From: an uncultured Bacilli bacterium
Lineage (GTDB): Bacteria; Bacillota_I; Bacilli_A; RF39; UBA660
Reading direction: 5' to 3'
Assembly: GCA_934120635.1 (NCBI GenBank)
Contig: CAKOUR010000005.1
Location: 27,533-91,532 of the forward strand
Length of the DNA: 64,000 nt
Shown: in pieces, positions 47,760 through 57,347 of the stretch
Numbering within the stretch: the stretch's first letter is position 1
How the letters are laid out: every line of letters starts with the position of its first letter
Notes under the pieces: model-generated
What the model was told of the DNA's origin: nothing
What the model saw: only the letters and a program-made list of their open reading frames with translations
Database searches by the model: none
Program-made: the position numbers and the translations under genes

Positions 47760-49049
47760 ATGTTAGATATTAAATTTGTAAGAGAAAATCCTGAAAAAGT
47801 GAAGGAAAATATTAAGAAAAAATTTCAAGATAAGAAATTACCTTTAGTTGATGAAGTTATTGAATTAGATAAAAGAGTTCGTGAATTGAAGGCTGAGGGA
47901 GATACTCTTCGTCAACAAAGAAATACAGTTAGTGATGAAATTGGTAGTTTATTTAGAGAAAAACGTGTTGATGAGGCTAATGAAAAGAAGCAAGTTGTTG
48001 TAGATATTAATGAAAAGTTAGTTGATATTGAGAAGGAAGAGGAAAAGTTATCTATTCTTTTAAAAGAAAAAATGATGGCTATTCCAAATATGATTGCTCC
48101 TGATGTTCCGATTGGTGAGGATGATAGTAAGAATGTTGAAGAACAAAGATTTGGGGAACCAGTTGTTCCAGATTATGAAATCCCTTATCATTCTGATATT
48201 ATGGCACGATTTGATGGTTTAGATAAAGAAGCAGCTGGTCGTGTTAGTGGGGCTGGATTTTATTATTTAATGGGAGATATTGCTAGACTTCATTCTGCTG
48301 TTCTTTCTTATGCTAGAGATTTTATGATTGATAAGGGATTTACTTATTGTATTCCTCCTTATATGATTCATGGAGATGCTGTTGATGGTGTTATGTCTTT
48401 TGAAGAAAAAGATGCTATGATGTATAAGATTGAAGGAGAAGATTTATATCTGATTGGTACTAGTGAGCATTCCATGATTGCTAAGTTTAAAGATCAATTA
48501 TTGAGTGAAAAAGATTTACCAATTACAATGACTTCTTATTCCCCATGTTTCCGAAAAGAAGTAGGTGCACATGGAATTGAAGAAAGAGGTGTATATCGAA
48601 TTCATCAATTTGAGAAACAAGAAATGGTAGTTATTTGTCGCCCAGAAGATAGTGAAACTTGGTATGATAAGATGTGGAATTATTCGGTTGAGTTATTCCG
48701 TAGCTTAGATATTCCTGTTCGTAAGTTAGTTTGTTGTTCTGGTGATTTAGCTGATTTGAAATATCGTTCTTGTGATATTGAGGCTTGGAGTCCTAGACAA
48801 AAAAAATATTTTGAGGTATGTTCTTGCTCTAATTTGACTGATGCCCAAGCAAGAAGATTAGGAATAAGATATAAAAAGGAAAATGGAGAAAAAGAGTTTG
48901 CTCATACTTTAAATAATACAGTTATTGCTCCACCTAGAATGTTAATTGCGTTTTTAGAGAATAATTTACAAGAAGATGGAAGTGTATTAATTCCAGAAGT
49001 ATTAAGACCATATATGGGGGGAAAGGAAAAGTTAGTTCCTAAAAATTAA
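47760..49049 (+). CDS. serS: Seryl-tRNA synthetase
   Basis: Class II synthetase that charges serine and selenocysteine tRNAs. 429 residues: N-terminal coiled-coil arm (about 30-105), motif 2 CFRKEVGAHG, motif 3 NTVIAPPRMLIAFLE, and Ser-site GTSEHSMIA. ATG 47760 follows GAGGTGATA; the earlier in-frame codon at 47730 adds residues outside the family. No T-box leader is seen upstream. Confidence 0.97.
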   Translation: MLDIKFVRENPEKVKENIKKKFQDKKLPLVDEVIELDKRVRELKAEGDTLRQQRNTVSDEIGSLFREKRVDEANEKKQVVVDINEKLVDIEKEEEKLSILLKEKMMAIPNMIAPDVPIGEDDSKNVEEQRFGEPVVPDYEIPYHSDIMARFDGLDKEAAGRVSGAGFYYLMGDIARLHSAVLSYARDFMIDKGFTYCIPPYMIHGDAVDGVMSFEEKDAMMYKIEGEDLYLIGTSEHSMIAKFKDQLLSEKDLPITMTSYSPCFRKEVGAHGIEERGVYRIHQFEKQEMVVICRPEDSETWYDKMWNYSVELFRSLDIPVRKLVCCSGDLADLKYRSCDIEAWSPRQKKYFEVCSCSNLTDAQARRLGIRYKKENGEKEFAHTLNNTVIAPPRMLIAFLENNLQEDGSVLIPEVLRPYMGGKEKLVPKN

Positions 49050-49055
49050 TGATTT

Positions 49056-49087
49056 AAAGAAGAATTGTTATCTGATTCTTCTTTTTT
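49056..49087 (+). terminator. Terminator after serS
   Basis: AAAGAAGAAT (49056-49065) pairs with ATTCTTCTTT (49075-49084), T tract to 49087. Confidence 0.85.
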
Positions 49088-49152
49088 GATAATAGAGTTG
49101 ATTAATAGTTAATTTTATGCTATATTAAATGAAATATTTGAGGAGGAGTAGT

Positions 49153-49833
49153 ATGGATAATATTTTAAAGACTAAACAACGAGGAAATTTAATTGTTATT
49201 AGTGGACCTAGTGGTGCTGGTAAGGGGACAATTATTAAGGAATTATTAGATAAGGTTGATAATGTTTGGCTATCTGTTTCAATGACTAGTAGGGATATTC
49301 GTAAGGGGGATATTCCTGATGTTAGTTATTATTTTGTTTCTAAGGAAGAGTTTGAAGATAGAATTGAAAAGGGTATATTCTTAGAGTATGCTACTTATAA
49401 TGGTAATTATTATGGAACACCAAAAGATAAGATTCAAGAAAAATTAAATAATGGTTGTGATGTTATTTTAGAAATTGAGATACAAGGTGCTTTAAAGGTT
49501 AAAGAAATGATTCCTGATGCAATATTTATTTTTATTATGCCTCCTAGTATGAGAGAATTAAGGAAAAGATTAGTTAATCGAGGTACAGATAGTGCTGATA
49601 AGATTTTATCTAGATTTAGACGGGCTTATCAAGAAATTAATGAGGTTACTAAGTATAATTATGTTGTAATTAATGATGAAATAGAGCATGCTGTTAGTAA
49701 GGTTCAAGCAATTTTATTGTCAGAGAGATGTCGAGTAGATAGGATTGAGGAAGTTTATTTAAATAATGAAGAAGAGGAAATTCATGAATTATTAGTAGAT
49801 AAAGAACTTAATAATGAGGAGAGAGTTATTTAG
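49153..49833 (+). CDS. gmk: Guanylate kinase
   Basis: Phosphorylates GMP/dGMP with ATP. 226 residues: P-loop ISGPSGAGKGTIIKEL, GMP-binding SVSMTSRDIRKGD and YYFVSKEEFE, FLEYATYNGNYYGTPK. ATG 49153 follows GAGGAGGAG. The C-terminal 25 residues (YLNNEEEEIHELLVDKELNNEERVI) form an acidic extension beyond the usual end. Confidence 0.96.
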   Translation: MDNILKTKQRGNLIVISGPSGAGKGTIIKELLDKVDNVWLSVSMTSRDIRKGDIPDVSYYFVSKEEFEDRIEKGIFLEYATYNGNYYGTPKDKIQEKLNNGCDVILEIEIQGALKVKEMIPDAIFIFIMPPSMRELRKRLVNRGTDSADKILSRFRRAYQEINEVTKYNYVVINDEIEHAVSKVQAILLSERCRVDRIEEVYLNNEEEEIHELLVDKELNNEERVI

Positions 49834-49859
49834 TCTATTTTTGTTTTGGAGTTGATTTG

Positions 49860-50432
49860 ATGAAGAATTTAGGAACAAAGAAATTAGAGACATACCGTTT
49901 AATTTTAAGGAAATTTACTTTAGATGATGCAAAAGATATGTTTAATAATTATGGAAGTGATAGTGCTACATCAAAGTACCTAGTTTGGAATACCCATAAA
50001 AATATTGAAGATTCTATTTCATATATTAAGGATGTATTAGAAAAATATCAAAGGGATAATTTTTATTGCTGGGGAGTTGTTTTAAAAGAAACTAATGCTT
50101 TGTTTGGAGCAATTAGTGTTATTGATTTGGATATTAAAAATCATACGGCGGAAGTAGGATATTGCTATGGTAGCAAATGGTGGGGAAATGGCTATGCTAC
50201 AGAGAGTTTTAAAAGAGTGATTGCATTTTTATTTGATGAAGTTGGTATAGAGACTATTTATGCTGATCATTATTTAGATAATGTTGCTAGTGGTAGGGTT
50301 ATGGAGAAATGTGGTTTGAAAAAAGAAGGTATTCTTCGAAAAAGAATGTATGATAAGGAAGGAATTTTAAATGATTTAGTCAGTTATTCTATTTTGAAAG
50401 AAGAATATTTAAATGAAAAAATTAAAATTTGA
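49860..50432 (+). CDS. GNAT acetyltransferase, RimJ/RimL type
   Basis: 190 residues. The start ETYRLILRKFTLDDAKDMFNN, the central EVGYCYGSKWWGNGYATES (acetyl-CoA pyrophosphate loop Q/R-x-x-G-x-G/A in the form KWWGNGYA) and NVASGRVMEKCGLKKEGILR are the signature of the RimJ/RimL/SpeG-like branch. Such enzymes acetylate protein N-termini, antibiotics or small metabolites; the substrate is not predictable. ATG 49860 is used; GGAG lies about 10 nt upstream. Confidence 0.88.
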   Translation: MKNLGTKKLETYRLILRKFTLDDAKDMFNNYGSDSATSKYLVWNTHKNIEDSISYIKDVLEKYQRDNFYCWGVVLKETNALFGAISVIDLDIKNHTAEVGYCYGSKWWGNGYATESFKRVIAFLFDEVGIETIYADHYLDNVASGRVMEKCGLKKEGILRKRMYDKEGILNDLVSYSILKEEYLNEKIKI

Positions 50433-50463
50433 TTAATTTTGGAAAAATGAAATTATAATAGCT

Positions 50464-50497
50464 AAAATCACATTTCATGTTATTGAAATGTGATTTT
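50464..50497. terminator. Bidirectional terminator between GNAT gene and Q-rich gene
   Basis: AAAATCACATTTCA (50464-50477) pairs with TGAAATGTGATTTT (50484-50497, T at 50483), a near-perfect 14-bp stem between convergent genes. Confidence 0.85.
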
Positions 50498-50513
50498 AAA
50501 ATTTAAGCGAGAT

Positions 50514-52568
50514 TTAGTTAAGAATTAAAAATGTTAAGATACTTATTAAGGTTATAATTGTTAATGATAAAATAAATATAATGATGTTCGAGAATCCTTT
50601 TGATAATGTTCTTGATTTTCCACTCATTGCTAGTTGTTGTTGTTGTTTCATTATTTCAGCCATTTTTTGATAGTATAGTCCTTCAAAGTATAATTGTATT
50701 ATTTGTGATTCTGTTTTTGATAATTTGGTTAGTGCTTCTGGAGTAAATTTAGATTCTTGTATTTTATTTATAAAGTCAATAAAGTTATATGTTATTCCTA
50801 AGTCATTAAATTCTTGTTCTACTTTTTGTTGATTTTGTGATGTTGTAGAAGTTTTATTAGTAGGTTTAGGTTGTTGTTGAATGGCAGGTTGAGTTTTTTT
50901 ACTATAATCAGAAAATTGAATAATTTTATTGGGACTTTTTGTTTGCTGTTGAATAGTAGGTTGTGGCTGTGGTTGCGCTTGAATAGTAGGCTGTGGCTGT
51001 TGTTGTTGCTGAATGGTAGGTTGTGGCTGTGGTTGCGCTTGAATAGTAGGTTGTGATTGCTGTTTTGTAGCAGGAGTAATAATTGTTGCATTTTTTAATT
51101 GTGGTGTATCTTTTAATGAAACAATTTTTCTTTTTGGTACGGTCATTATCATATTATTCTTTGAATGGTTATAGGCTTTTTTTCCAATTAGTTGTTTATG
51201 AAATGATGATAATCCTTTAATTTTTATATTTGTTTCTTTAATTTTTTTGCTAGTTTCTTTTATTGCTTGATATGATTCTGAAATATTTTGTTTGTTTTTT
51301 TTGATACTTTCTTTCTCTTTTTCTATTTGTTGTTGTGCTTTATCAAAGTTTTTATTTAAATTGATTATTTCTTTTTTTGTATCTTCGATAGAAGATGAAG
51401 TGAAATTTATTTCATTAGTAAGTCTGTTTATCTTTTCTAATCTTTTTTTGTTAATAAATGCTATTCTGCTTTCTGGTTTTAGAGCTGTATTAATTAATTT
51501 TTTTTCTAATTTATCTTTTCTTTTATTAAGAGATTTTATTATTATTTTACTATTTTTAATGTTAAGTTTTATTTCTTTTTTGTTATTTTTTAAATTTATA
51601 ATATTATTTTTAGAATTAATAATATTTTGATTATAATTGTTTATATTTTGATTTTGAGTTTCAATATTATGAATATTTTTATTGACTTCATTAGATAGTG
51701 CTCGTTCGTTTAAATTAAGATAAATAGAAATGAATTTTTTATCTTCGTTTGATGATAAATAATAAATGTTTTGTAATGTTTTTGTAGTCATTAGATCAAG
51801 TAATTCTTTTTTGTTTTTTGCATTACTATAAAAGTAATTTAAAAATGTTGTATTTGTGTTGTTTAAAATTTCTCTTTTTTCGTTTTGAGGTAGTTGATTA
51901 AATAAGGTTTGTTTTTCACTCATTGTTGTAATAGAATTGAAAAAATCTATTTTATTTTGTGCTGTATTATATTTAGTAAGTAATTCATTTTGATTTACAC
52001 TTTTTTTATTATTTTGTTGTATTATATTTGGGTTGGTGTTTTGAGAATTGGTTTTTGGCGGAAAAATTTGTTCGTATTTTTTTCCTAACCATTCTTTTAA
52101 CATCTTTTCTAGATCAGGATAGTTCTTTTTTAAATTTATTATTTTTTCATTATCTAGAAGATTAGCTATTTCTTTTTTATTTTCATATTCTATTTCTTGT
52201 GCTGTTAAAATTTCATATAAATCATTTAATTTTATATGTTCATTGTTATTAATTAAAAACTCTTTATCTTCAGGGGTTATGATATTAAAAATATGGTTCT
52301 TTTCATATAAATTTGCTTCGGCAAATATTTCTTTTTTTTCATTTGTTTCTTTTGTTTGATAGAAATATTGTGTTGTTGCTAATGCACCACTATCTATAAA
52401 GGCTTTGGCACTACTTAGAATTGCATCTTTTGTGCTTTGTTCTAAACTGTTACCGAATAAATTGTTGATTTGTTCACTTAAATGATTTTTCCACCATTCA
52501 GAATTATTATTTGATCTGATCATTTCTTCTTGAAATGCATTAATAAGAACTTCATTATCAATATTCAA
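50514..52568 (-). CDS. Large Q-rich, coiled-coil, tail-anchored protein
   Basis: Not recognised. About 684 residues: an N-terminal helical region (1-170), an Asn/Gln-rich linker, a long coiled coil (about 300-450, Lys/Asn/Glu heptads), a proline/glutamine segment with repeats of the type QPQPTIQ (about 510-570), a small helical domain (about 590-640) and one C-terminal membrane span (ITLISILTFLILN at the end). No signal peptide, so it would be a tail-anchored cytoplasmic protein. The start is TTG 52568, preceded by TAGGTGAT. It is the last gene of a three-gene minus-strand operon with two DUF1292-like genes. Confidence 0.7.
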   Translation of the reverse strand: MNIDNEVLINAFQEEMIRSNNNSEWWKNHLSEQINNLFGNSLEQSTKDAILSSAKAFIDSGALATTQYFYQTKETNEKKEIFAEANLYEKNHIFNIITPEDKEFLINNNEHIKLNDLYEILTAQEIEYENKKEIANLLDNEKIINLKKNYPDLEKMLKEWLGKKYEQIFPPKTNSQNTNPNIIQQNNKKSVNQNELLTKYNTAQNKIDFFNSITTMSEKQTLFNQLPQNEKREILNNTNTTFLNYFYSNAKNKKELLDLMTTKTLQNIYYLSSNEDKKFISIYLNLNERALSNEVNKNIHNIETQNQNINNYNQNIINSKNNIINLKNNKKEIKLNIKNSKIIIKSLNKRKDKLEKKLINTALKPESRIAFINKKRLEKINRLTNEINFTSSSIEDTKKEIINLNKNFDKAQQQIEKEKESIKKNKQNISESYQAIKETSKKIKETNIKIKGLSSFHKQLIGKKAYNHSKNNMIMTVPKRKIVSLKDTPQLKNATIITPATKQQSQPTIQAQPQPQPTIQQQQQPQPTIQAQPQPQPTIQQQTKSPNKIIQFSDYSKKTQPAIQQQPKPTNKTSTTSQNQQKVEQEFNDLGITYNFIDFINKIQESKFTPEALTKLSKTESQIIQLYFEGLYYQKMAEIMKQQQQLAMSGKSRTLSKGFSNIIIFILSLTIITLISILTFLILN
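50940..51060 (-). repeat. Tandem coding repeats for QPQPTIQ units
   Basis: Four consecutive units in the minus-strand frame of the Q-rich gene. They vary between QAQPQPQPTIQ and QQQQQPQPTIQ; the DNA unit contains TTGTGGCTGTGG on the plus strand. Such arrays can expand or contract by slippage. Confidence 0.75.
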
Positions 52569-52577
52569 TGTTATCAC

Positions 52578-52832
52578 CTACTCTATACTATTTATATATT
52601 CTTTTATAATACTAAAGACTTTTTCTTTTTCTTCTTCATTTGTGATATCTACTAAATCATCTTCTCCGTTTTCATCTTTGATTATTTTTTTTACATATAG
52701 ACTATCTTCTTCTGGAGAAGTACTAACAGAATAGAGTAAATATTCTATTTCATCGATTTCTATTATGTTTAGTACTTGTCCTTTTATATTATTTCCATAT
52801 TCATCTTTTAAATTAATTGTATTATTTTCCAT
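52578..52832 (-). CDS. DUF1292-like small acidic protein, copy A
   Basis: 84 residues. VLNIIEIDEIEYLLYSV, SLYVKKIIKDENGEDDLVDI and the closing EEEKEKVFSIIKEYINS follow the DUF1292 (YrzB-like) layout, a small domain of unknown function widespread in Firmicutes. GAAAGGTAG precedes ATG 52832. It shares the layout of its upstream neighbour (copy B), so the pair is probably a duplication. Both are co-transcribed with the tail-anchored gene. Confidence 0.7.
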   Translation of the reverse strand: MENNTINLKDEYGNNIKGQVLNIIEIDEIEYLLYSVSTSPEEDSLYVKKIIKDENGEDDLVDITNEEEKEKVFSIIKEYINSIE

Positions 52833-52839
52833 ATATTAT

Positions 52840-53085
52840 CTACCTTTCTTTAATTGCATTTACTATTTTTTCTACTACCGTATTAACAAATGCTTGCTCT
52901 TCAGAATTAGTTATTTTTATTAAATTACCATCTATATTTTTGGCACAATATAAATTAGCACCATCTTTAGTATTTATGCTATATATACAATATTTGTTTG
53001 TAGCATATTCAAAATTTACTATTATATTTGCTTTTAAATCTGTTCCATCATTCATTTTTATTGTGAATGTTCTATCAAAATCCAT
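52840..53085 (-). CDS. DUF1292-like small protein, copy B
   Basis: 81 residues: MDFDRTFTIKMNDGTDLKAN, NKYCIYSINTKDGANLYCAK, NLIKITNSEEQAFVNTVVEK. The order (beta strands, 'Y.iYs.....LY.kki..n...I.n.EE' and a final helix) is the same as copy A. AAAGGAG precedes ATG 53085. First gene of the operon. Confidence 0.62.
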   Translation of the reverse strand: MDFDRTFTIKMNDGTDLKANIIVNFEYATNKYCIYSINTKDGANLYCAKNIDGNLIKITNSEEQAFVNTVVEKIVNAIKER

Positions 53086-53238
53086 TAAATTTCTTACTCC
53101 TTTACTATATTAATAATATCAAATTTTATTTTATTTGTCTTGAAAAATTAAATTATTATGAAAAAATTTAAATTTATACGAATTGATAATATTAATCAAA
53201 AATTTATGTTATTATATTAATTATGGGGCTGAGATGAT

Positions 53239-53610
53239 ATGAAAAAATTAAGTAAAGAGAATATTGATAAGTTTTTGCAATATTATCATGATTTTCATGA
53301 TAGCTATATTGTTAATATTTATTATGATATTGTGAATTCTAAAATTGAGTTTCTGTTAGATGTTGTATGGTCTGGTAAACCTGCTCTAAAAGGAAAAACT
53401 TATGAAACGAATACAGTTCATCTAAAATTAGTTTGTTATGGTGTTTGTAAATATATGGGTAAAAATATTTCTTCTTGGGAATATATTAATAAGTGTTTTT
53501 TAGATTATATTAATTTTGAAGGAGAAAAAAAGTTATGTTTTGCTACTGCTAAAAATGATCCTTTGGTTTATGTTGTTTGTGATGTTATTGAGTATGAAGA
53601 AGTAGCATAG
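53239..53610 (+). CDS. Hypothetical protein, 123 aa
   Basis: Not recognised. Small soluble alpha/beta protein: FHDSYIVNIYYDIVNSKIEF, LLDVVWSGKPALKGKTYE, then three cysteines (LVCYGVCKYM, NKCFLDYINF). The pattern 'HDs.I..i.yd....lei.ld.' resembles small immunity-like or DUF-type proteins, but not enough to assign. GAG-rich RBS is weak. Confidence 0.5.
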   Translation: MKKLSKENIDKFLQYYHDFHDSYIVNIYYDIVNSKIEFLLDVVWSGKPALKGKTYETNTVHLKLVCYGVCKYMGKNISSWEYINKCFLDYINFEGEKKLCFATAKNDPLVYVVCDVIEYEEVA

Positions 53611-53725
53611 ATATTAAAGTTAGATTCTATAAATACTTGTTTCTAAAATTTTTTGTTTTTTTCTTTTACATAAGTAAAAATATTTATAAGTATTATAAAT
53701 GTAGAAAAATGTTAAGTTTTGTTGC

Positions 53726-53754
53726 TTGTAATGTTTTTTATTTTGAATTATAAT
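53726..53754 (+). promoter_or_regulatory. Promoter of the PFOR gene
   Basis: TTGTAA (53726-53731), 17-bp spacer, TATAAT (53749-53754), 35 nt before the GTG start. Confidence 0.75.
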
Positions 53755-53788
53755 TAAGGTAATAAATTATTGGAAAAGAGGGATAATT

Positions 53789-56700
53789 GTGGTTAAATAT
53801 AAGACAATGGATGCGAATGAGGCAGTTAGTAGGGTAGCTTATTTATTTAGTGAGGTATGTGGGATTTATCCGATTACGCCTGCTTCACCTATGGCAGAAC
53901 ATATTGATGAATATGCAACACACAAAAAGAAAAACTTTTTTGGTAATACTGTAGATGTTGTTGAAATGCAATCAGAGGCTGGGGCAGTTGGGGTTGTTCA
54001 TGGAGCTTTACAGAGTGGAGTTTTTGCTACTACTTTTACTGCTAGTCAAGGACTTTTATTAATGATACCTACTTTATATAAGATGGCTGGTGAATTGCTT
54101 CCTGGAGTTATTCATGTAGCTGCTAGAAGTTTGTCAACACATGCACTTAGTATTTTTGGTGATCATCAAGATGTTTATGCAGTTAAGGGAACTGGTGTTT
54201 GTATGCTAGCATCTAGTAATGTAGAAGAAGCTTATCATATGGCTGTTGTTGCTCATTTAGCGGCAATTGAGTCTAGTCTTCCTTTTATTCATTTTTTTGA
54301 TGGATTTAGGACTAGTCATGAAATTAATAAGGTTCGTTTGATGGATGAAGGACGTATTTCAAAATTACTTCCTAAGAAAGCAATTATTCGTTTTAGGGAA
54401 AATGCTATGAATTCGAATTATCCAACTACAAGGGGAACAGCTGAAAATGAAGATATTTATTTTCAACATACAGAGGCTAGAAATACTTATTATGATAATA
54501 GTGTTTTGATAGTTAATGATGTGATGGAAAAAATTAATGAGATTAATGGTACTGATTATAAACCATTTAATTATTATGGAAGTAAAAATGCTACGATGGT
54601 TATTGTTGCTATAGGAAGTGTTACTGATACTATTCGTGAAGTTGTTACTAATTTGAATGAAAATGGAGGAAATTATGGAGTTGTTTGTGTTCATTTATAT
54701 CGTCCGTTTAATGCTAAAGCTTTTTTATCAGTTTTACCTAAGTCGGTAGAAAGAATAGCTGTTTTGGATAGAGCTAAAGATCCAGCTAGTGTTGGAGAAC
54801 CTTTATATATGGATGTTACAAATGTTCTTCATGATAAAAATATTATGGTTGTTGGAGGAAGGTATGGTCTTTCTTCTAAGAATACAACTCCTGCTCAGAT
54901 TAAGTCTGTTTTTGATTTTTTGGCAAGTAAAAAGGTTCATCATAATTTTACTGTTGGTATTTTAGATGATGTTACTAATCTTAGTTTGAAAATTGATACT
55001 AAGTTTTGCTTAAAAGATGAAGGGATAAATTTATTGACTTATGGTTATGGATCTGATGGGATGGTTTCTACTTCTAAGGACTTGATTAAAATACTAGGAG
55101 ATAATACTAAAAATTATGTACAAGGATATTTTCAGTATGATTCTAAGAAGAGTGGTGGAGTCACTAGGAGTCATATTCGTATTAGTGATAAATCTATTCA
55201 TAAGCCATATTATGTAGAAAATGCTAATGTTATTGTTGTTAGTAAAGATAATTACATGTATCAGTATGATATTTTAGATAATGTTGTAGTTGGTGGTACA
55301 CTTCTTTTAAATACTTCTTTATCAGAAGATGATTTAGTTAAGAGTTTACCTAATAAAGTTAAGTATTTGCTGGCAAAAAAGAATATTAATTTTTATATTA
55401 TTGATGCTTATGGATTAGTTAATCAATTAGGATTAAGAAATAAAATTAGTACTTGTATGGAGGTTTGTATCTTTGAACTTATTCAAGTTCTTTCACGAAA
55501 AAAATACTTATCTATTATGAAAGAGTCTAATGAGAAGAGATTTTTAAGTAAGGGTGATTCTGTTGTTCAAGCAAATAATAAAGTAGTTGATATGGCACTT
55601 TCTAAATTGAAAGAAATAAATGTTGATAAGAAATGGAAAAATTTAGTTTATTTTGATGATGAGAATTTGTCTGATGAAGAGGTTATTCGTCGCTTGAAGG
55701 GTGATGATTTACCAGTTAGTTCTTTTGTTGATAAAGCGAATGGTGTTTTTGAAGGAGGTAATACTTGGAAGGAAAAGAGAGATATTGCAGATAGAGTTCC
55801 TTGTTGGAATAGTGATAAATGTCTTCAATGTAATCAATGTGCTTTTGTTTGTCCTCATGGAGTAATTAGACCATTTTTATTGGACAAGAATGATAATGAA
55901 GTAAATGCTGTTGATTCTATTTTTCCAAAAGATGCAAAATATGCTATTGGTGTATCTTATAAAGATTGTACTGGTTGTGGATTATGTTATCAAACGTGTC
56001 GTGGTAAATTAGGCAGTAAAGCTATAGAGATGGTTCCTTATGATAGAGATAAATTTAGTCAAGATGATTTTGATTATTTAGTTGAAAATAATATTAATGG
56101 AAGTTTTAAGAAAAGTATTTTAAATGTTAAAAATACTGGATTTATTGCTCCAAAATTTGAGTTTAGTGGTAGTTGTGCTGGTTGTGGGGAAACTGCTTAT
56201 TTAAAAAATTTAACGCAAGTTTTTCAAGAAAGATTAATGATTGCTAATGCGACTGGTTGTTCTTCTATTTATGGTGCTAGTGTACCTTCTTTTCCTTATA
56301 AAGTGGCATGGGCAAATAGTTTATTTGAGGATAATGCAGAGTTTGGTTTTGGTATTTATAAAGGTTTAGAAGTAACTAGAAGAAAAGTTTATCAATATAT
56401 GAAAGATAATTTGAATAAGGATAAAGAATTATTTTCTAAATGGTTAGATAATTTTAATAATGCAGATATTTGTCGTGAGGTTTTGTCTAATATTGATTTT
56501 GATAAACATAAAGAGTTACGACAATATGCTAGCTATATTGTTCCTAATAGTATGTGGATTGTTGGGGGAGATGGTTTTGCTTATGATATTGGTTATAGTG
56601 GTATTGATCATGTAATTTCAAGAAATGATAATGTTAATATTTTAGTTTTAGATACAGAAGTATATTCTAATACGGGAGGTCAAGCTTCTAAATCTAGTAA

Positions 56701-57184
56701 TAAAGGAGCAGTTGCTCAATTTGCATCTCATGGTAAACAAAGTTATAAAAAAGATCTAGCTCGTATGGCAATGTGTTATCCTAATTGTTATGTTGCTTGT
56801 GTTAATATTGGCTATGATAAAGAACAATATTTGCGTGTTTTAAAAGAGGCTGATGAACATAATGGTCCTAGTCTTGTTATTGCATATTCTCCTTGTATAG
56901 AACATGGAATAAAAAATGGTATGGAATATAGTTTAGGGGATAGTCATTTGGCTACAGAATGTGGATATTTTCCTATATTTAGGTATTCTCCAGAAAAGGA
57001 AAAATTTTATTTAGATAGTAAAAAAGTGGATTTTTCTTTGTATGATTCTTTTTTGGAGGGAGAAAATCGCTATTTAAATTTAAAAAGAATTAATCCTATG
57101 GGAGCTGATGCTATTTTAGCAGATCAGAAAGATAATGCTATGAAAAGGTATAGATACTATCAAAAATTAAGTGATGATGAATAG
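53789..57184 (+). CDS. nifJ: Pyruvate:ferredoxin (flavodoxin) oxidoreductase, single-chain
   Basis: Oxidatively decarboxylates pyruvate to acetyl-CoA and CO2, passing electrons to ferredoxin; the anaerobic counterpart of pyruvate dehydrogenase. The 1131-residue fused enzyme has the N-terminal TPP-Pyr domain (GIYPITPASPMAEHIDEYA), domain III with the CoA site, two [4Fe-4S] motifs (CLQCNQCAFVCPHG and CTGCGLCYQTCRG) around residue 690-745, and the C-terminal TPP domain (CAGCGETAYLKNL, WIVGGDGFAYDIGYSGIDHV, DTEVYSNTGGQ). GTG start 53789 with GAGGGA. Monocistronic. Confidence 0.97.
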   Translation: MVKYKTMDANEAVSRVAYLFSEVCGIYPITPASPMAEHIDEYATHKKKNFFGNTVDVVEMQSEAGAVGVVHGALQSGVFATTFTASQGLLLMIPTLYKMAGELLPGVIHVAARSLSTHALSIFGDHQDVYAVKGTGVCMLASSNVEEAYHMAVVAHLAAIESSLPFIHFFDGFRTSHEINKVRLMDEGRISKLLPKKAIIRFRENAMNSNYPTTRGTAENEDIYFQHTEARNTYYDNSVLIVNDVMEKINEINGTDYKPFNYYGSKNATMVIVAIGSVTDTIREVVTNLNENGGNYGVVCVHLYRPFNAKAFLSVLPKSVERIAVLDRAKDPASVGEPLYMDVTNVLHDKNIMVVGGRYGLSSKNTTPAQIKSVFDFLASKKVHHNFTVGILDDVTNLSLKIDTKFCLKDEGINLLTYGYGSDGMVSTSKDLIKILGDNTKNYVQGYFQYDSKKSGGVTRSHIRISDKSIHKPYYVENANVIVVSKDNYMYQYDILDNVVVGGTLLLNTSLSEDDLVKSLPNKVKYLLAKKNINFYIIDAYGLVNQLGLRNKISTCMEVCIFELIQVLSRKKYLSIMKESNEKRFLSKGDSVVQANNKVVDMALSKLKEINVDKKWKNLVYFDDENLSDEEVIRRLKGDDLPVSSFVDKANGVFEGGNTWKEKRDIADRVPCWNSDKCLQCNQCAFVCPHGVIRPFLLDKNDNEVNAVDSIFPKDAKYAIGVSYKDCTGCGLCYQTCRGKLGSKAIEMVPYDRDKFSQDDFDYLVENNINGSFKKSILNVKNTGFIAPKFEFSGSCAGCGETAYLKNLTQVFQERLMIANATGCSSIYGASVPSFPYKVAWANSLFEDNAEFGFGIYKGLEVTRRKVYQYMKDNLNKDKELFSKWLDNFNNADICREVLSNIDFDKHKELRQYASYIVPNSMWIVGGDGFAYDIGYSGIDHVISRNDNVNILVLDTEVYSNTGGQASKSSNKGAVAQFASHGKQSYKKDLARMAMCYPNCYVACVNIGYDKEQYLRVLKEADEHNGPSLVIAYSPCIEHGIKNGMEYSLGDSHLATECGYFPIFRYSPEKEKFYLDSKKVDFSLYDSFLEGENRYLNLKRINPMGADAILADQKDNAMKRYRYYQKLSDDE

Positions 57185-57292
57185 AATAAATTTTTATTGT
57201 TTTGGGTTTTGAATAGATTTTTTTGATTTTTTCTTGATAGTTTTATAAAATGTAAAATTTATGATTTTATTATAAAACTTAGTTTAAAAAAA

Positions 57293-57320
57293 TTGGAATT
57301 TTTAAGATTAGTGATATAAT
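57293..57320 (+). promoter_or_regulatory. Promoter before the 57348 gene
   Basis: TTGGAA (57293-57298), 16-bp spacer, TATAAT (57315-57320). Confidence 0.65.
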
Positions 57321-57347
57321 ATAAATTATAGTAGAGGAGTTGGAAAA

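Noticed and set aside
50940..51060. CRISPR-like short repeats
   Set aside because: The units are contiguous in-frame codons for QPQPTIQ with no spacers of uniform length.
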